A stretch of 55,154 bases of DNA from an uncultured Christensenellaceae bacterium (GCA_910587005.1 CAJULB010000007.1:1-55154); one strand, 5' to 3'. Positions 41,768 to 50,892 are shown, counted from the first letter of the stretch. Numbers and translations: made by a program. The notes: generated from the sequence alone by a model not told the origin.

Positions 41768-42238
41768 TCATTGGGTGTCAACTATTTTATGTGTAAAGCG
41801 TGCGCCGTTTATTACAAGGTAGCAATAGCTGTTTGCCGAATACCTTGTCATACAGCCGGGGTTAATAAGCGTAACGTTGCCTATCGCGTCCTCGCGGGCG
41901 TAGTGCGTGTGCCCGTAAAGCGCAACCGCGCACCCGAGCGATTCCGCCCGGTCCGCAAGCTTTAAAAGCGTTTGCTTTGCCGAATAAAGGTGCCCGTGCG
42001 TCGCAAAAATTTTCACGTCCTCAATCTGCGTGACAATCTCGTTTTCGCCGAGCTTCGCCGTATCGCAGTTTCCGTTGACGATAAACGTCTTTGCCCCGTA
42101 CATATGTCTTAAATACGCGCCGTCACCCGACGTATCGCCGAGGTGAATAATATAATCGCTTTCCGCAAGCACCGTGTCAAGCTTTTCCATAGCGCGGCGG
42201 TTGCCGTGAGTGTCCGAAAGCACTGTTACGGTTTTCAT
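41768..42238 (-). CDS. YfcE/MJ0936-family metallophosphoesterase
   Basis: 156 residues. Calcineurin-like phosphodiesterase motifs: VLSDTHGN (metal-binding Asp/His), LGDTSGDG, VNGNCD, THGH, and ALYGHTHY near the end. Members hydrolyse small phosphodiesters; the physiological substrate is not known. The ATG at 42238 overlaps the rdgB stop codon by 4 nt, so the two genes are coupled, as often seen in Bacillota. Confidence 0.9.
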   Translation of the reverse strand: MKTVTVLSDTHGNRRAMEKLDTVLAESDYIIHLGDTSGDGAYLRHMYGAKTFIVNGNCDTAKLGENEIVTQIEDVKIFATHGHLYSAKQTLLKLADRAESLGCAVALYGHTHYAREDAIGNVTLINPGCMTRYSANSYCYLVINGARFTHKIVDTQ

Positions 42239-42804
42239 AACTTTTTAATTAAATCGTTCAGCGCGCGGAAGCGGTGCGAAACGCTGTTCTTTTCGTCTTC
42301 CTCCGCAAGCCCGAAAGACTTTTTCAAATCGTCGGAATAAAACAGACAGTCGTAGCCGAAGCCGTTTGCACCTATTTCTTCCTGCAAAATTTTGCCGTAC
42401 GTTCTACCCTCGCCGAAGTACGTTTTACCGTTTGGAAAGCACAGACAAACCGCGCTTTCGAAGTGCGCTCTGCGGTCGGAAACATGCTCCATACGTTTAA
42501 GCAGAAGCTTTCTGTTGGCGGCGGGGCCTTCGCCCGAGAACCTTGCGGAGTAAATTCCGGGTGCGCCGTAAAGCGCGTCTACGCACAGTCCCGAATCGTC
42601 CGAAAGCGCGGGCATATTGTAAAGCTTTGCTATCGTTTCGGCTTTGATTTTCGCGTTTTCCTTGAACGAATTACCCGTTTCCTCGATGTCGTCGGTAAAG
42701 CCGAGCTCTTCCATAGAAACAATTTCAACACCCTTGAATATAGCTTTTATTTCGGCTATTTTGTCCTTGTTGCCGCTGGCAACCGCAATTTTATCAAGTT
42801 TCAT
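42235..42804 (-). CDS. rdgB: XTP/dITP pyrophosphatase (RdgB/HAM1)
   Basis: 189 residues from ATG 42804. It removes non-canonical purine nucleotides (dITP, XTP) from the pool. Motifs: VASGNKDKIAEIKAIF at the N-terminus, DIEETGNSFKENAKIKAET, LSDDSGLCVDALYGAPGIYSARFSG, and a late SHRFRAL. The -10 box (42811-42816) ends 6 nt before the ATG and no Shine-Dalgarno is present, so the mRNA should be leaderless. The longer reading from 42855 crosses the promoter. First gene of the operon. Confidence 0.93.
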   Translation of the reverse strand: MKLDKIAVASGNKDKIAEIKAIFKGVEIVSMEELGFTDDIEETGNSFKENAKIKAETIAKLYNMPALSDDSGLCVDALYGAPGIYSARFSGEGPAANRKLLLKRMEHVSDRRAHFESAVCLCFPNGKTYFGEGRTYGKILQEEIGANGFGYDCLFYSDDLKKSFGLAEEDEKNSVSHRFRALNDLIKKL

Positions 42805-42810
42805 AACTTT

Positions 42811-42840
42811 ATTATAATATAACCCTCGCGGGCAAGTCAA
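42811..42840 (-). promoter_or_regulatory. rdgB promoter (leaderless)
   Basis: Minus strand: TTGACT (42835-42840), 18-nt spacer, TATAAT (42811-42816), with the predicted start at the A of ATG 42804. Confidence 0.7.
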
Positions 42841-42880
42841 CCCAAGCGGTAACATTTTAACGCGAAAAGTAAAAGCTTAG

Positions 42881-43372
42881 TCACCATTTGTGGTTATGAA
42901 GCTGTCCTTCCGTCTTAAATCCGCCGAAATCAAGCTGGCGCAAGCCCTCGTAAACGGCAACCGCAACCGAGTTGGAAAGGTTTAAGCTCCGCGTTTCGCC
43001 TATCATGGGTATGCGCAGACAAAACTGCTTATTCTGCATTAAAAGCTCCTCGGGCAAACCTTTGCTTTCCTTGCCGAACACTATAAAATCGCCTTTTTTA
43101 AACTCCGCGTCAGAGTGCCGTTTAAGCCCTTTGGTGGTGAAGTAATAAAACGTCGCTTCGGGAAATTTTTCTTTCAGCCCGGCAAAACTATCGTAATAAA
43201 ATATCTCGCAGTCGTTCCAGTAATCCAGCCCCGCGCGTTTTAAATACTTATCCGAAACCTCGAATCCGAGGGGGCGCACAAGGTGCAGTTTACAGCCTGT
43301 GGCGGCGCACGTTCTTACAATATTGCCCGTATTCTGCGGAATTTCGGGCTCAACCAAAACAATATTGAACAT
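42881..43372 (-). CDS. trmL: tRNA (cytidine/uridine-34 2'-O)-methyltransferase
   Basis: 163 residues, the normal length for TrmL (YibK), a SPOUT knot enzyme that methylates the wobble ribose of tRNA-Leu. Motifs: LVEPEIPQNTGNIVRTCAATG, LHLVRPLGF, LDYWND, IVFGKESKGLPEELL, and the knot end RIPMIGETRSLNLSNSVAVAVYEGLRQ. The promoter (TTGATT 43405-43410, TAAAAT 43382-43387) puts transcription start 2-3 nt before the ATG, with no SD. It stands alone upstream of the rdgB operon. Confidence 0.93.
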   Translation of the reverse strand: MFNIVLVEPEIPQNTGNIVRTCAATGCKLHLVRPLGFEVSDKYLKRAGLDYWNDCEIFYYDSFAGLKEKFPEATFYYFTTKGLKRHSDAEFKKGDFIVFGKESKGLPEELLMQNKQFCLRIPMIGETRSLNLSNSVAVAVYEGLRQLDFGGFKTEGQLHNHKW

Positions 43373-43381
43373 AATACGCTT

Positions 43382-43410
43382 ATTTTATATTAAAGTCTGT
43401 TAAAAATCAA
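43382..43410 (-). promoter_or_regulatory. trmL promoter (nearly leaderless)
   Basis: Minus strand: TTGATT (43405-43410), 17-nt spacer, TAAAAT (43382-43387), 9 nt before the ATG. Confidence 0.65.
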
Positions 43411-43446
43411 CTTAAAATACGGTGCGCGGCAACGTTAAAATTTCAT

Positions 43447-43476
43447 TTGACAAGCATTGCGCAAACTTGTTAAAAT
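43447..43476 (+). promoter_or_regulatory. Promoter of the Na/Pi transporter gene
   Basis: TTGACA (43447-43452), 18-nt spacer, TAAAAT (43471-43476). The start near 43483 excludes the in-frame starts at 43457 and 43475. Confidence 0.75.
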
Positions 43477-43540
43477 GATAGCGTCGTTCAAGACCGCGGT
43501 TGCGCGGTTGAGGCTTTTTTACACGGAGATAAAAATATAT

Positions 43541-45262
43541 ATGGTTTCATCATTGCTGAGCGTGTCAACAGACGACGTGCTTACGGTAATAAACAGCCTG
43601 TTTTTCATTCTCGGCGGCATTGCCGTATTTATGGTGGGAATGAATATGATGGGAAGCAACCTTGAAAACGCCGCGGGCAGGTCTATGCGCAAGCTTATGA
43701 CCAAGGCAACAAAAAACCGCTTTATAGGCGTTGGTACGGGTGCGGCGGTTACGGCGATAGTAAACAGCTCGTCCGCGACGACCGTTATGATAGTCGGCTT
43801 CGTCAACGTGGGGCTTATGACGCTTACGCAAGCCGTTTCGGTTATAATGGGCGCGAATATAGGAACGACTATTTCCGCATTTATTATGGCTTTATCTACG
43901 GCGGGCGGCGCGTTTTCGGTTGCGGCGGTGTTTGCGCTTGTAGCGTTCGTCGGTTTTGTGATAACGCTCGTTGCAAAAAAGGATAAGATTAAGCGCATAG
44001 GTTATATTTTTATCGGTCTGGGTCTTATTTTCGTAGGGCTTGACGTAATGAGCGGAGCGGTGAAAGCTCTTACCGAGGGCAACGTCGGCGAAGGCGTTAA
44101 AAAAATGTTTATTGCCTTAGGAAACGGCGACAAACCGCTGACCTGGGAAATTATAGTGCTGTTTTTACTCGGCGCGGCGCTTACCGCGGCAATGCAGTCG
44201 TCGGGTGCGCTTACGGCAATTGTTATTTCGCTTGCGGGCGGCGGGCTTATTTCACTGCAAATGGCTATGTGCATAATTTTGGGTACAAACGTCGGAACAT
44301 GCGTAACCTCGCTTATTTCTTCGGTCGGCGCAAGCGTGAATGCAAGACGCGCCGCTATGGTGCATTTGTTATTCAACATAGTAGGCTGTTTTATTTTTAT
44401 TTGGCCGGTAGCCTTTGCGGGCAAGTACATAGCGCAATTTTTAAACAGCGTAATAAAAAGCACACAGTGGCAGATAGCCATTTTCCATATGGTGTTTAAC
44501 CTGCTGACGACGGCATTGCTGTTGCCGTTTGTCAACTATCTTGTAAAACTCGCCTGCCTTATCGTAAAGGACAAAAAGGGCGCGGAAGCTTCTGCGGAGG
44601 AGTACGAACGGCTTGATAAACGTTTGTTGAAAACCCCCGCAATCGCCGTCGGACAGGTAAGGAAAGAGCTTTTGCATATGGGCGGTATGGCGTTTGAAAA
44701 CTACAAGCGCGCGCTGGATATGCTGATTTCGGGCGATATTTCGCAGAAACCCGACTTCGAAGCTACCGAAAAGAGCATAAACGATTATAACAGCTTTATT
44801 TCCTCGTTTTTGGTAAAGCTTTCGCTTGAAGAGCTTGCCGAAACGGACGAAAAGAAGGTTTCTTCATTCTATCACGTGGCTTCGGATATAGAGCGAATAG
44901 GCGACTACGCGGAGAACATAGTAGAGTACGCCGAAAGAATGATTATAGACAAGGCGCAGTTTTCCGAGCACGCAAAAGCCGAAATTCTTGAAATGGACAA
45001 GCACGTTACCGAGCTGTATATGTGGGTTGAAAAGACCTTCGGCGAAATCGATATGAAGTATCTGCCTTCGGTTGAGGCGGAGGAACAGGCAACCGACGAC
45101 GCTTGCAAAATGATGCAGGACGCGCATCTGCGCCGTATGACAGAGGGGCACTGCACTGCCGAAGCGGGCGCGGTGTACCTGCAATTAGCGCTCAATATGG
45201 AACGCATAGGCGACCATATGAACAATATCGCGCAGTCCGTAAGGGGCTACGCGCACCATTAA
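43541..45262 (+). CDS. Na+/phosphate cotransporter family protein with PhoU-like tail
   Basis: 573 residues from ATG 43541. About eight membrane segments contain the two inverted repeats typical of NptA: GTGAAVTAIVNSSSATTVMIVGFVN and ALTAAMQSSGALTAIVISLAGG, each with a QSS/NSS serine motif. Conserved GANIGTT and GTNVGTC motifs follow them. From about residue 380 a cytoplasmic helical bundle resembles PhoU (SSFYHVASDIERIGDYAENI and NMERIGDHMNNIAQSV). Likely imports phosphate with sodium. The true start is set by the promoter; GGAG lies about 12 nt upstream. Confidence 0.88.
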   Translation: MVSSLLSVSTDDVLTVINSLFFILGGIAVFMVGMNMMGSNLENAAGRSMRKLMTKATKNRFIGVGTGAAVTAIVNSSSATTVMIVGFVNVGLMTLTQAVSVIMGANIGTTISAFIMALSTAGGAFSVAAVFALVAFVGFVITLVAKKDKIKRIGYIFIGLGLIFVGLDVMSGAVKALTEGNVGEGVKKMFIALGNGDKPLTWEIIVLFLLGAALTAAMQSSGALTAIVISLAGGGLISLQMAMCIILGTNVGTCVTSLISSVGASVNARRAAMVHLLFNIVGCFIFIWPVAFAGKYIAQFLNSVIKSTQWQIAIFHMVFNLLTTALLLPFVNYLVKLACLIVKDKKGAEASAEEYERLDKRLLKTPAIAVGQVRKELLHMGGMAFENYKRALDMLISGDISQKPDFEATEKSINDYNSFISSFLVKLSLEELAETDEKKVSSFYHVASDIERIGDYAENIVEYAERMIIDKAQFSEHAKAEILEMDKHVTELYMWVEKTFGEIDMKYLPSVEAEEQATDDACKMMQDAHLRRMTEGHCTAEAGAVYLQLALNMERIGDHMNNIAQSVRGYAHH

Positions 45263-45473
45263 AATATAAGGAGTATCAGACCGTTGCGCATTTAAATTTT
45301 CTGCTTTTATAACTGCACGCTTTTTGAACTTTTTGGGGATGCAAATTTTGTCCCTCGGTTTTTGCGTGCGCTTTGCGGAAAATTTTATGCGGATATTCTT
45401 AAATACGGCGCTTTTTTAAGCGTTTGTTTCCGTGTGGTTTTCCGCGCGGATTTTTTTATTTAAGGAGTTTAAT
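45263..45473 (+). promoter_or_regulatory. ABC-F leader with attenuator-like terminator
   Basis: No gene of normal size is present. A possible 26-codon leader ORF lies at 45339-45419 (weak SD). Long-range complement GCACGC/GCGTGC spans 45316-45370. A clear intrinsic terminator CCGTGTGG-TTTT-CCGCGCGG (45430-45449) with seven T (45451-45457) ends 4 nt before the Shine-Dalgarno AAGGAG of the ABC-F gene. This is the layout of ribosome-mediated attenuation. Confidence 0.6.
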
Positions 45474-46967
45474 TTGTTAATAGATATAGAAAATTTAAGC
45501 TTTTGCTACCCCGACGGGCTGGAAGATGTGTTTTCGGGGCTGAATTTACAGATTGACAGCGGGTGGAAGCTGGGCGTAGTCGGCGGTAACGGACGGGGCA
45601 AAACCACGTTTTTAAAGCTTTTGAGCGGAGAGCTGAAAGGGCGGGGCAGGATAACCGCAAATATGAATTTTGTGCGCTTCCCGTGTGAAATTTCCGACGA
45701 AAGCAAAACCGCTTACGAGCTGTTTTACGAAATCGCGCCCGAAGCGGAGTTATGGCGGCTTCAAAAAGAAATAGGGCTTTTAAATCTTGAAGAAGATATT
45801 CTTTACCGTCCGTTCAACACTCTTTCGGGCGGGGAAAGGACAAAGTTTTTGCTTGCGGCGGCGTTCGCGCAGGAGGCTTTTCCGCTCATAGACGAGCCTA
45901 CCGACCACCTCGATTTAATCGGGCGCAAATATCTTGCGGAATATTTAAACCGCAAAAACGGCTTTATCGTCATATCTCACGACCGCGCTTTTTTAGACGG
46001 TTGCTGTAACCGTATTTTAGCGTTTGAAAAGACGGAAACGCTTATAACCCGCGGAAACTATTCCGTGTATTATACCGAGCGAGAAAAACGCAAAGCGGCG
46101 GAGGAAAGTAAAAAGGAAAAGCTGGAAAGCGAGCGGGCAAGACTGCGCCGTTCGGCGGCGCGCGCAGCCGTATGGGGAGCTTCGGCGGAAAGCGCAATCA
46201 GCAATAAAAACGGCAGGCTTTCGGACAGTCACGCGGTTATCGACCGCGGTTTTCTGTCGGCGAAATCGGCAAAAACGCAGAAGCGCGCAAAGGTGATAGC
46301 GGAAAGATATTCCCGCGCGGAAGAAGGGATAAAGGACTTACTTAAAGGTTACGGGGAAGTTGAAGCACTGCGCCTGCAACCGCAGAAGTTTTTTCGCGCG
46401 CAATACGCTGAACTTAGGGATATATGCGTGCGAACGGACAAAAAGCTCTTGCTGAACGGCTTTAATCTGGACATATCCGAGGGCGAGCGCATAGCTGTAG
46501 TCGGCGGTAACGGACGGGGCAAAAGCACGCTATTAAAGCTTATCTGCGGCATATTGGGGGAGCAATTTAAAATTTCGGGCGAAATCGCCGTATCCCCGCG
46601 TTTAAAAATATCATATGTGCCGCAAATGTGCAAAATCGAGGGATATATAGGGGCTTACGCGCGGGAATACGGCATGGACGAGTGGTATTTAAAGGCGATT
46701 TTAAGCAAATTCGGGTTTGCGGAAAAGGACTTTGACAGAGATATGAAAGTATTCTCGCAAGGGCAGAAAAAGAAGTGCGCGCTTGCGCGCAGTATTTGCG
46801 AAAAGGCAAATATGTATATCTGGGACGAGCCGTTGAATTACCTTGATATATCTGCGCGCGAGCAGATAGAGCAAGCCGTTATCTCGTCGGGCGCAACGCT
46901 GTTGTTTGTTGAGCACGATGCCGCTTTTATCAAAAACGTTGCAACCCGCATAATAGAATTAAAGTAA
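45474..46967 (+). CDS. ABC-F ATPase, Lsa-like ribosome-protection type
   Basis: 497 residues from TTG 45474 (AAGGAG 7 nt upstream); a GTG start at 45432 lies in the terminator hairpin. Two ATPase domains: Walker A GGNGRGKTT and GGNGRGKST, signatures LSGGERTKF and FSQGQKKKCAL, Walker B LIDEPTDHLD and IWDEPLNYLD. There are no membrane segments. An interdomain linker with many Arg/Lys lies at residues 200-290. Overall resemblance is to the Lsa group, which displaces lincosamides, pleuromutilins and streptogramin A from the ribosome. The drug spectrum cannot be predicted from sequence. Confidence 0.82.
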   Translation: MLIDIENLSFCYPDGLEDVFSGLNLQIDSGWKLGVVGGNGRGKTTFLKLLSGELKGRGRITANMNFVRFPCEISDESKTAYELFYEIAPEAELWRLQKEIGLLNLEEDILYRPFNTLSGGERTKFLLAAAFAQEAFPLIDEPTDHLDLIGRKYLAEYLNRKNGFIVISHDRAFLDGCCNRILAFEKTETLITRGNYSVYYTEREKRKAAEESKKEKLESERARLRRSAARAAVWGASAESAISNKNGRLSDSHAVIDRGFLSAKSAKTQKRAKVIAERYSRAEEGIKDLLKGYGEVEALRLQPQKFFRAQYAELRDICVRTDKKLLLNGFNLDISEGERIAVVGGNGRGKSTLLKLICGILGEQFKISGEIAVSPRLKISYVPQMCKIEGYIGAYAREYGMDEWYLKAILSKFGFAEKDFDRDMKVFSQGQKKKCALARSICEKANMYIWDEPLNYLDISAREQIEQAVISSGATLLFVEHDAAFIKNVATRIIELK

Positions 46968-46972
46968 AATAA

Positions 46973-47005
46973 AAGCCGTGCCCGACGGTAAGCCGGGCAC
47001 GGCTT
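46973..47005. terminator. Shared terminator, ABC-F gene and membrane protein gene
   Basis: AAGCCGTGCCCG pairs with CGGGCACGGCTT; the A/T flanks suit both strands. Confidence 0.7.
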
Positions 47006-47018
47006 AATACAAAACAAT

Positions 47019-48551
47019 TTAAACGTTTTCTTTTTTGCCGGTTTCGTCTGTTTCGGCAACGGCGGTTTCTTCTTCCGTTGCGGCGGTTTCCCGCTCAATT
47101 TCCTCTGCTTCCGCAGACTCGCCGAAAGTTACGGGCACTGCGGGGACTTCCGTTTTTCCTCCGCGTGCGGTAAGCTTTGCAAGCACCGGCTTGCGTATCG
47201 CAAGAAACGCGTAGTACGCGCCCGTAAACGCCCAGAAAAGGCAGACGTACGCAACGTACAAAAGCAATAAATACAGCAAGTTAAGTTTACATTTCCAAAT
47301 CGTCAAAGGCACAACGGGCAGCGTTACGGGCAGAGGGCATACCTGCGTAAACGCGTAGTTGGGCGGCGACATATCGAAGCCCGCGCCCTCGCCTACGGTA
47401 AGCGTGTAACCGTCGTATGAGTATGTAGTGAGGAAGGACTGCACAAGTCCGCTTGCAACCGCGGCGACTATAATCACTCCGCAGTAGTAGGCAAGGGGAA
47501 TTAAACAGTGCTTAATTCTGAATTTATAGTGCCCCAGCGCGGACGGTAGTACGGACAGCGCAAACAGCAGACAGTGCGTTAAGCAGAAGTACAGTATCGA
47601 ATAACTGCAAAAAATTCCGTAGTTGCTCATTTCGTCCTTGCCGAAGTATACAAACACCGTCAGCGCGCCGACTGCGTGCACAAAGAACGAAATAGCGTAC
47701 AAAACGCGTTTTTTAAGGATAACGGAAATCGAAGCTATGTACACGCCTATGTTGCAGATAAACAGCGGCAGAGCGGCAAAAACCGTGTAATACACGTTGT
47801 AACCGTCGCCCATAAGCATGCTGTCCTTGCTGTGGTACTGTATCAAAAGAATAATCGCGCCCGCCGCCAAAAATTCGTTTTGCGTGACTCTGTCCTTATT
47901 TTTCAGAAAGTAATAACAGCCGATTGTGAAGCCCGCAAGTACCGCAAGCGCAAGAAAGTGCCATACGGTAAAGTTTTTAAACCACAGCGGGTGCGCGGGT
48001 GAAAAGTTTGAAATATCGAAAAAGTTTTCAAAGATATTCAGCGGCATAACCGCAACCAGCGCAAACGGCAGCCATATAAACGATTTTTTGCTTACCTTCC
48101 AGCCGTCGCGGACGAACAGCAGGGCGCACACCGCAAGATAAAGCGCGGAATTTATAAAAAACAGCGCCATATTCGCGGGTTTGGTCATAAATTCGTTTAT
48201 GCTTGCAAAAACCTTCTGCGCGGGGGTTGCGCTTTCCGTCAGCATCGTAATATCGAAAAATCCGCCGAACGTCGCGCACGAAATTATAACGAATACGGGC
48301 AAAACGTACTTTGCAATGTCCGCACAGCATCTTTTTTTATAAAAGACCGCAAGCGGAAACAGCAGTAACCCCGCTTTTTTTATCCACTGGCTTAAAACAA
48401 AAAATATATTAAAGCTGTCCTCGCCGTTCAGAAAGGATATTCTGTTGAATATGTAATAGTCCGACACCGTAAAGGTCAGCAAAAGCGAAACCGCAAGGAT
48501 AAGCGCCGTTAATACAGTCAGCGTAATGTTTATATACTTTTGTGTTTTCAT
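47019..48551 (-). CDS. Large membrane protein with YwaF-like region
   Basis: 510 residues with about 13-14 hydrophobic segments. The second half (about residues 255-430) resembles the YwaF/TIGR02206 (TMEM164-like) family: ALPLFICNIGVYIASI, FFVHAVGALTVFVYF, and the SILYFCLTHCLLFALSVLP segment with a conserved His. The last 60 residues are acidic (many Glu/Thr), cytoplasmic and probably disordered. The function is unknown. The -10 (48560-48565) is 8 nt from ATG and no SD is present, so the mRNA is nearly leaderless. Confidence 0.6.
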   Translation of the reverse strand: MKTQKYINITLTVLTALILAVSLLLTFTVSDYYIFNRISFLNGEDSFNIFFVLSQWIKKAGLLLFPLAVFYKKRCCADIAKYVLPVFVIISCATFGGFFDITMLTESATPAQKVFASINEFMTKPANMALFFINSALYLAVCALLFVRDGWKVSKKSFIWLPFALVAVMPLNIFENFFDISNFSPAHPLWFKNFTVWHFLALAVLAGFTIGCYYFLKNKDRVTQNEFLAAGAIILLIQYHSKDSMLMGDGYNVYYTVFAALPLFICNIGVYIASISVILKKRVLYAISFFVHAVGALTVFVYFGKDEMSNYGIFCSYSILYFCLTHCLLFALSVLPSALGHYKFRIKHCLIPLAYYCGVIIVAAVASGLVQSFLTTYSYDGYTLTVGEGAGFDMSPPNYAFTQVCPLPVTLPVVPLTIWKCKLNLLYLLLLYVAYVCLFWAFTGAYYAFLAIRKPVLAKLTARGGKTEVPAVPVTFGESAEAEEIERETAATEEETAVAETDETGKKENV

Positions 48552-48559
48552 CGCGTGAT

Positions 48560-48588
48560 ATTATAATGTTTATTAATTAATTTGTCAA
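48560..48588 (-). promoter_or_regulatory. Promoter of the YwaF-like gene (leaderless)
   Basis: Minus strand: TTGACA (48583-48588), 17-nt spacer, TATAAT (48560-48565). Confidence 0.75.
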
Positions 48589-48609
48589 TGGTAAATAATG
48601 TCGGTTTTG

Positions 48610-48638
48610 TTGCTTATTTATTGAAACGGTGGTATAAT
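48610..48638 (+). promoter_or_regulatory. Promoter of the M3 peptidase gene
   Basis: TTGCTT (48610-48615), 17-nt spacer, TATAAT (48633-48638). The leader of about 20 nt includes AAGGAG. Confidence 0.7.
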
Positions 48639-48664
48639 TCTATGCGTACTGAAAAGGAGTTTTT

Positions 48665-50362
48665 ATGTTAAAGTTTACAAAGTTCAGCGAAATAAAGTAC
48701 GCGCGCCCCGATTTAAAGTCGGCGGAGCAGGCGGTTTACGGTTTTATAGAAAATCTTGAAAAAGCAGAAACCTACGCCGAGGCGCGCAGGCTGTTTATCG
48801 GGTACGACAAATCAACCGAGGACGTTTCGGCAATGTATACCGTGGCTTCGATAAGAAACACAATCGACACCCGCGACAAATTTTATGAAGACGAAATGAA
48901 CTTTTTCTACGAGGAGCTTCCCAAATTCGAGCTTGTGGCAAAAAAGGCGAGCGAAGCGTTGATTGCCTCGCCCTTCAAAGCCGATTTTGAGAAGGATTTC
49001 GGCGCGGATATGATAAAGAGAATAGAGGCGGGCATAAAGCTTGCCGACGAAAGCATAACCGCCGACCAAACCGAGGAAAGCAAGCTCTCGCAGGAATACT
49101 CAAAAATAACCGCCGCGTGCTCGGTTGAGTTCAACGGCGAAAGCTGTAATTTTTACGGGCTTTTGAAGCATATGCAGTCCCCCGACCGCAAAATAAGAAA
49201 AGCCGCTTTCGAAGCGTGGGCTGACCTGTATAAGAGCGTATCCGACAAATTGGACGCCATATATATAAGACTTTGCAACATTCGCCGAGGTATGGCGCAA
49301 AAGCTGGGCTTTAAAAATTATGTGGAAATGTCTTACCTTGCAAACGGTCACTATTACTACGGCGCGGACGAGGTTGCCGCTTTCAGAAAACAGGTAGCCG
49401 AGGAAGTGGTTCCCGCCGTTTCAAAGCTGTACGAACAGCAGAAAAAGCGTCTTAAAATCGACAAACTGCACTATTACGACGAGCAGCTGGTTTTCCCCGA
49501 AGGCAACGCCGCGCCCGTGGGCGATATGCGTTATATGGTTGACTGCGCGCAGAAAATGTACCGCGAGCTGTCAAAGGAAACGGGCGAGTTTTTCGATTTT
49601 ATGGTCGGGCACGAGCTTTTCGACCTTGAAACCAAAGCGGGCAAGCATATGGGCGGTTATTGCACGTTTATAGACGGTTACAAGGCGCCGTTCATTTTCT
49701 CTAACTTCAACGGCACGTCTGCGGACGTGGACGTTTTAACGCACGAGGCGGGACACGCGTTTCAGGCTTATTCCACCGCGAAAAACGTAGCCGTTTCCGC
49801 GCAGATTTGGTCAACGAGCGAAATCAGCGAAATTCATTCTATGAGTATGGAGCACTTCGCATATCCGTGGATGGAGCTGTTTTTCGGCGCAAACGCGGAC
49901 AAATACCGCTATGCGCACCTGTCCGAAGCGCTTAAAACAATACCATATTTGTGCCTTGTAGACCATTTCCAGCACGAAGTTTTCGCAAACGACTTCGACG
50001 CTAAGGGCTTGCGCAAGTGCTGGCGCAGGCTTGAAAAAATTTATATGCCGTGGCGCGATTACGACGGCAACGAATTTTTGGATGAGGGCGGCTTCTGGAT
50101 GCAGAAACAGCATATATTTATGTATCCGTTCTACTACGTCGATTACGCGCTGGCGCAGATGGGCGCGTTCGAGTACTTCACCCGTGCAAAAAGCGATAAG
50201 GCGGGCGCGTGGAAGGATTATTATGCGCTTTGCTGTGCGGGCGGAAGCAAAAGCTATTTCGAGCTGTTAAAGTTGGGCGGACTTTCCAACCCGTTTGAAA
50301 AAGGCTCGGTCAAAAAGGCAATTTCCGGCGTTGTTGCAGAACTTGATAAAAATAATTTTTGA
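48665..50362 (+). CDS. pepF: M3 family oligoendopeptidase
   Basis: 565 residues. Zinc metallopeptidase that cleaves short peptides in the cytoplasm. The active-site HEAGH lies near residue 361 (VLTHEAGHAFQAYS), with the third ligand Glu in EISEIHSMSMEHF about 25 residues later. An N-terminal helical domain shields the active site in this family. The length matches the M3 oligoendopeptidase subfamily found in gut Clostridia. ATG 48665 follows AAGGAG. A small DUF7660 gene starts 12 nt downstream and is probably cotranscribed. Confidence 0.93.
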   Translation: MLKFTKFSEIKYARPDLKSAEQAVYGFIENLEKAETYAEARRLFIGYDKSTEDVSAMYTVASIRNTIDTRDKFYEDEMNFFYEELPKFELVAKKASEALIASPFKADFEKDFGADMIKRIEAGIKLADESITADQTEESKLSQEYSKITAACSVEFNGESCNFYGLLKHMQSPDRKIRKAAFEAWADLYKSVSDKLDAIYIRLCNIRRGMAQKLGFKNYVEMSYLANGHYYYGADEVAAFRKQVAEEVVPAVSKLYEQQKKRLKIDKLHYYDEQLVFPEGNAAPVGDMRYMVDCAQKMYRELSKETGEFFDFMVGHELFDLETKAGKHMGGYCTFIDGYKAPFIFSNFNGTSADVDVLTHEAGHAFQAYSTAKNVAVSAQIWSTSEISEIHSMSMEHFAYPWMELFFGANADKYRYAHLSEALKTIPYLCLVDHFQHEVFANDFDAKGLRKCWRRLEKIYMPWRDYDGNEFLDEGGFWMQKQHIFMYPFYYVDYALAQMGAFEYFTRAKSDKAGAWKDYYALCCAGGSKSYFELLKLGGLSNPFEKGSVKKAISGVVAELDKNNF

Positions 50363-50373
50363 AAGGTGTTTGA

Positions 50374-50622
50374 TTGAAAAATCCGATTGAACAGATAAAC
50401 AATATAAACGGCAAGGAAGATTTTTTGGATTTTGTTGCGCGGTTGGCCGAAAACGCAAAGGAAAATCCCGAAGAATGGGCAAACGCAACTGTTCCCGACT
50501 ATTTAACCCAGCTTGCAAGCTGGGTGGAGGATTACTCCGCTGTCGATAGTACTGGGGACTGGGATAAATTTGACTATAAAACTTTTGCTAAAATTTTGTA
50601 TATGGGTAAGATTTACGAATAA
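50374..50622 (+). CDS. DUF7660-like small protein
   Basis: 82 residues, TTG start preceded by AAAGG. The pattern (FLDFVARLAENAKENPEEWANATVPDYLTQLASWVEDY, then a Trp/Asp-rich stretch and AKILYMGKIYE) fits the DUF7660 family of small acidic proteins, which are often immunity-like or antitoxin-like in context, though the function is unproven. It follows the M3 peptidase gene by 12 nt and shares its transcript. No toxin gene is adjacent. Confidence 0.65.
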   Translation: MKNPIEQINNINGKEDFLDFVARLAENAKENPEEWANATVPDYLTQLASWVEDYSAVDSTGDWDKFDYKTFAKILYMGKIYE

Positions 50623-50656
50623 ATTACTTACAGAAAAATAAAAAATGAAAAATTGT

Positions 50657-50685
50657 TTGTAAAAACGCGCGTGCGGTGGTATACT
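50657..50685 (+). promoter_or_regulatory. Promoter upstream of MITE copy C and the DUF1858 gene
   Basis: TTGTAA (50657-50662), 17-nt spacer, TATACT (50680-50685). The next gene is 200 nt away and the MITE lies between them. Confidence 0.5.
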
Positions 50686-50739
50686 GTTAACATATCATTG
50701 TGCGGTTTGTCTTACTGTCATTCCGAGCGTCTGGTTTCC

Positions 50740-50849
50740 TGTCATTCTGAGCGGCAGCGAAGAATCTGATTGTCCTATGCGCAACCTCAACCCCCTTAAC
50801 ATACGTTGTAAATCACAATCAGAGGCTGACGCAAGCGTCAGCATTACTG
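50740..50849. repeat. 110-bp MITE-like repeat, copy C
   Basis: The left end TGTCATTCTGAGCG continues into CAGCGAAGAATCTGATTG. The right arm is diverged (CAAGCGTCAGCATTACT). The interior ACATACGTTGTAAA is shared with copy D. A partial left end also occurs at 50716-50729. No ORF. Confidence 0.75.
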
Positions 50850-50892
50850 TTTGCAAAAAAATTTAAAATTTATATATAAATAGGAGTAATTT

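Noticed and set aside
45432..45473. GTG start 14 codons upstream in the ABC-F gene
   Set aside because: It lies in the stem of the leader terminator; the TTG at 45474 has a well-spaced AAGGAG.
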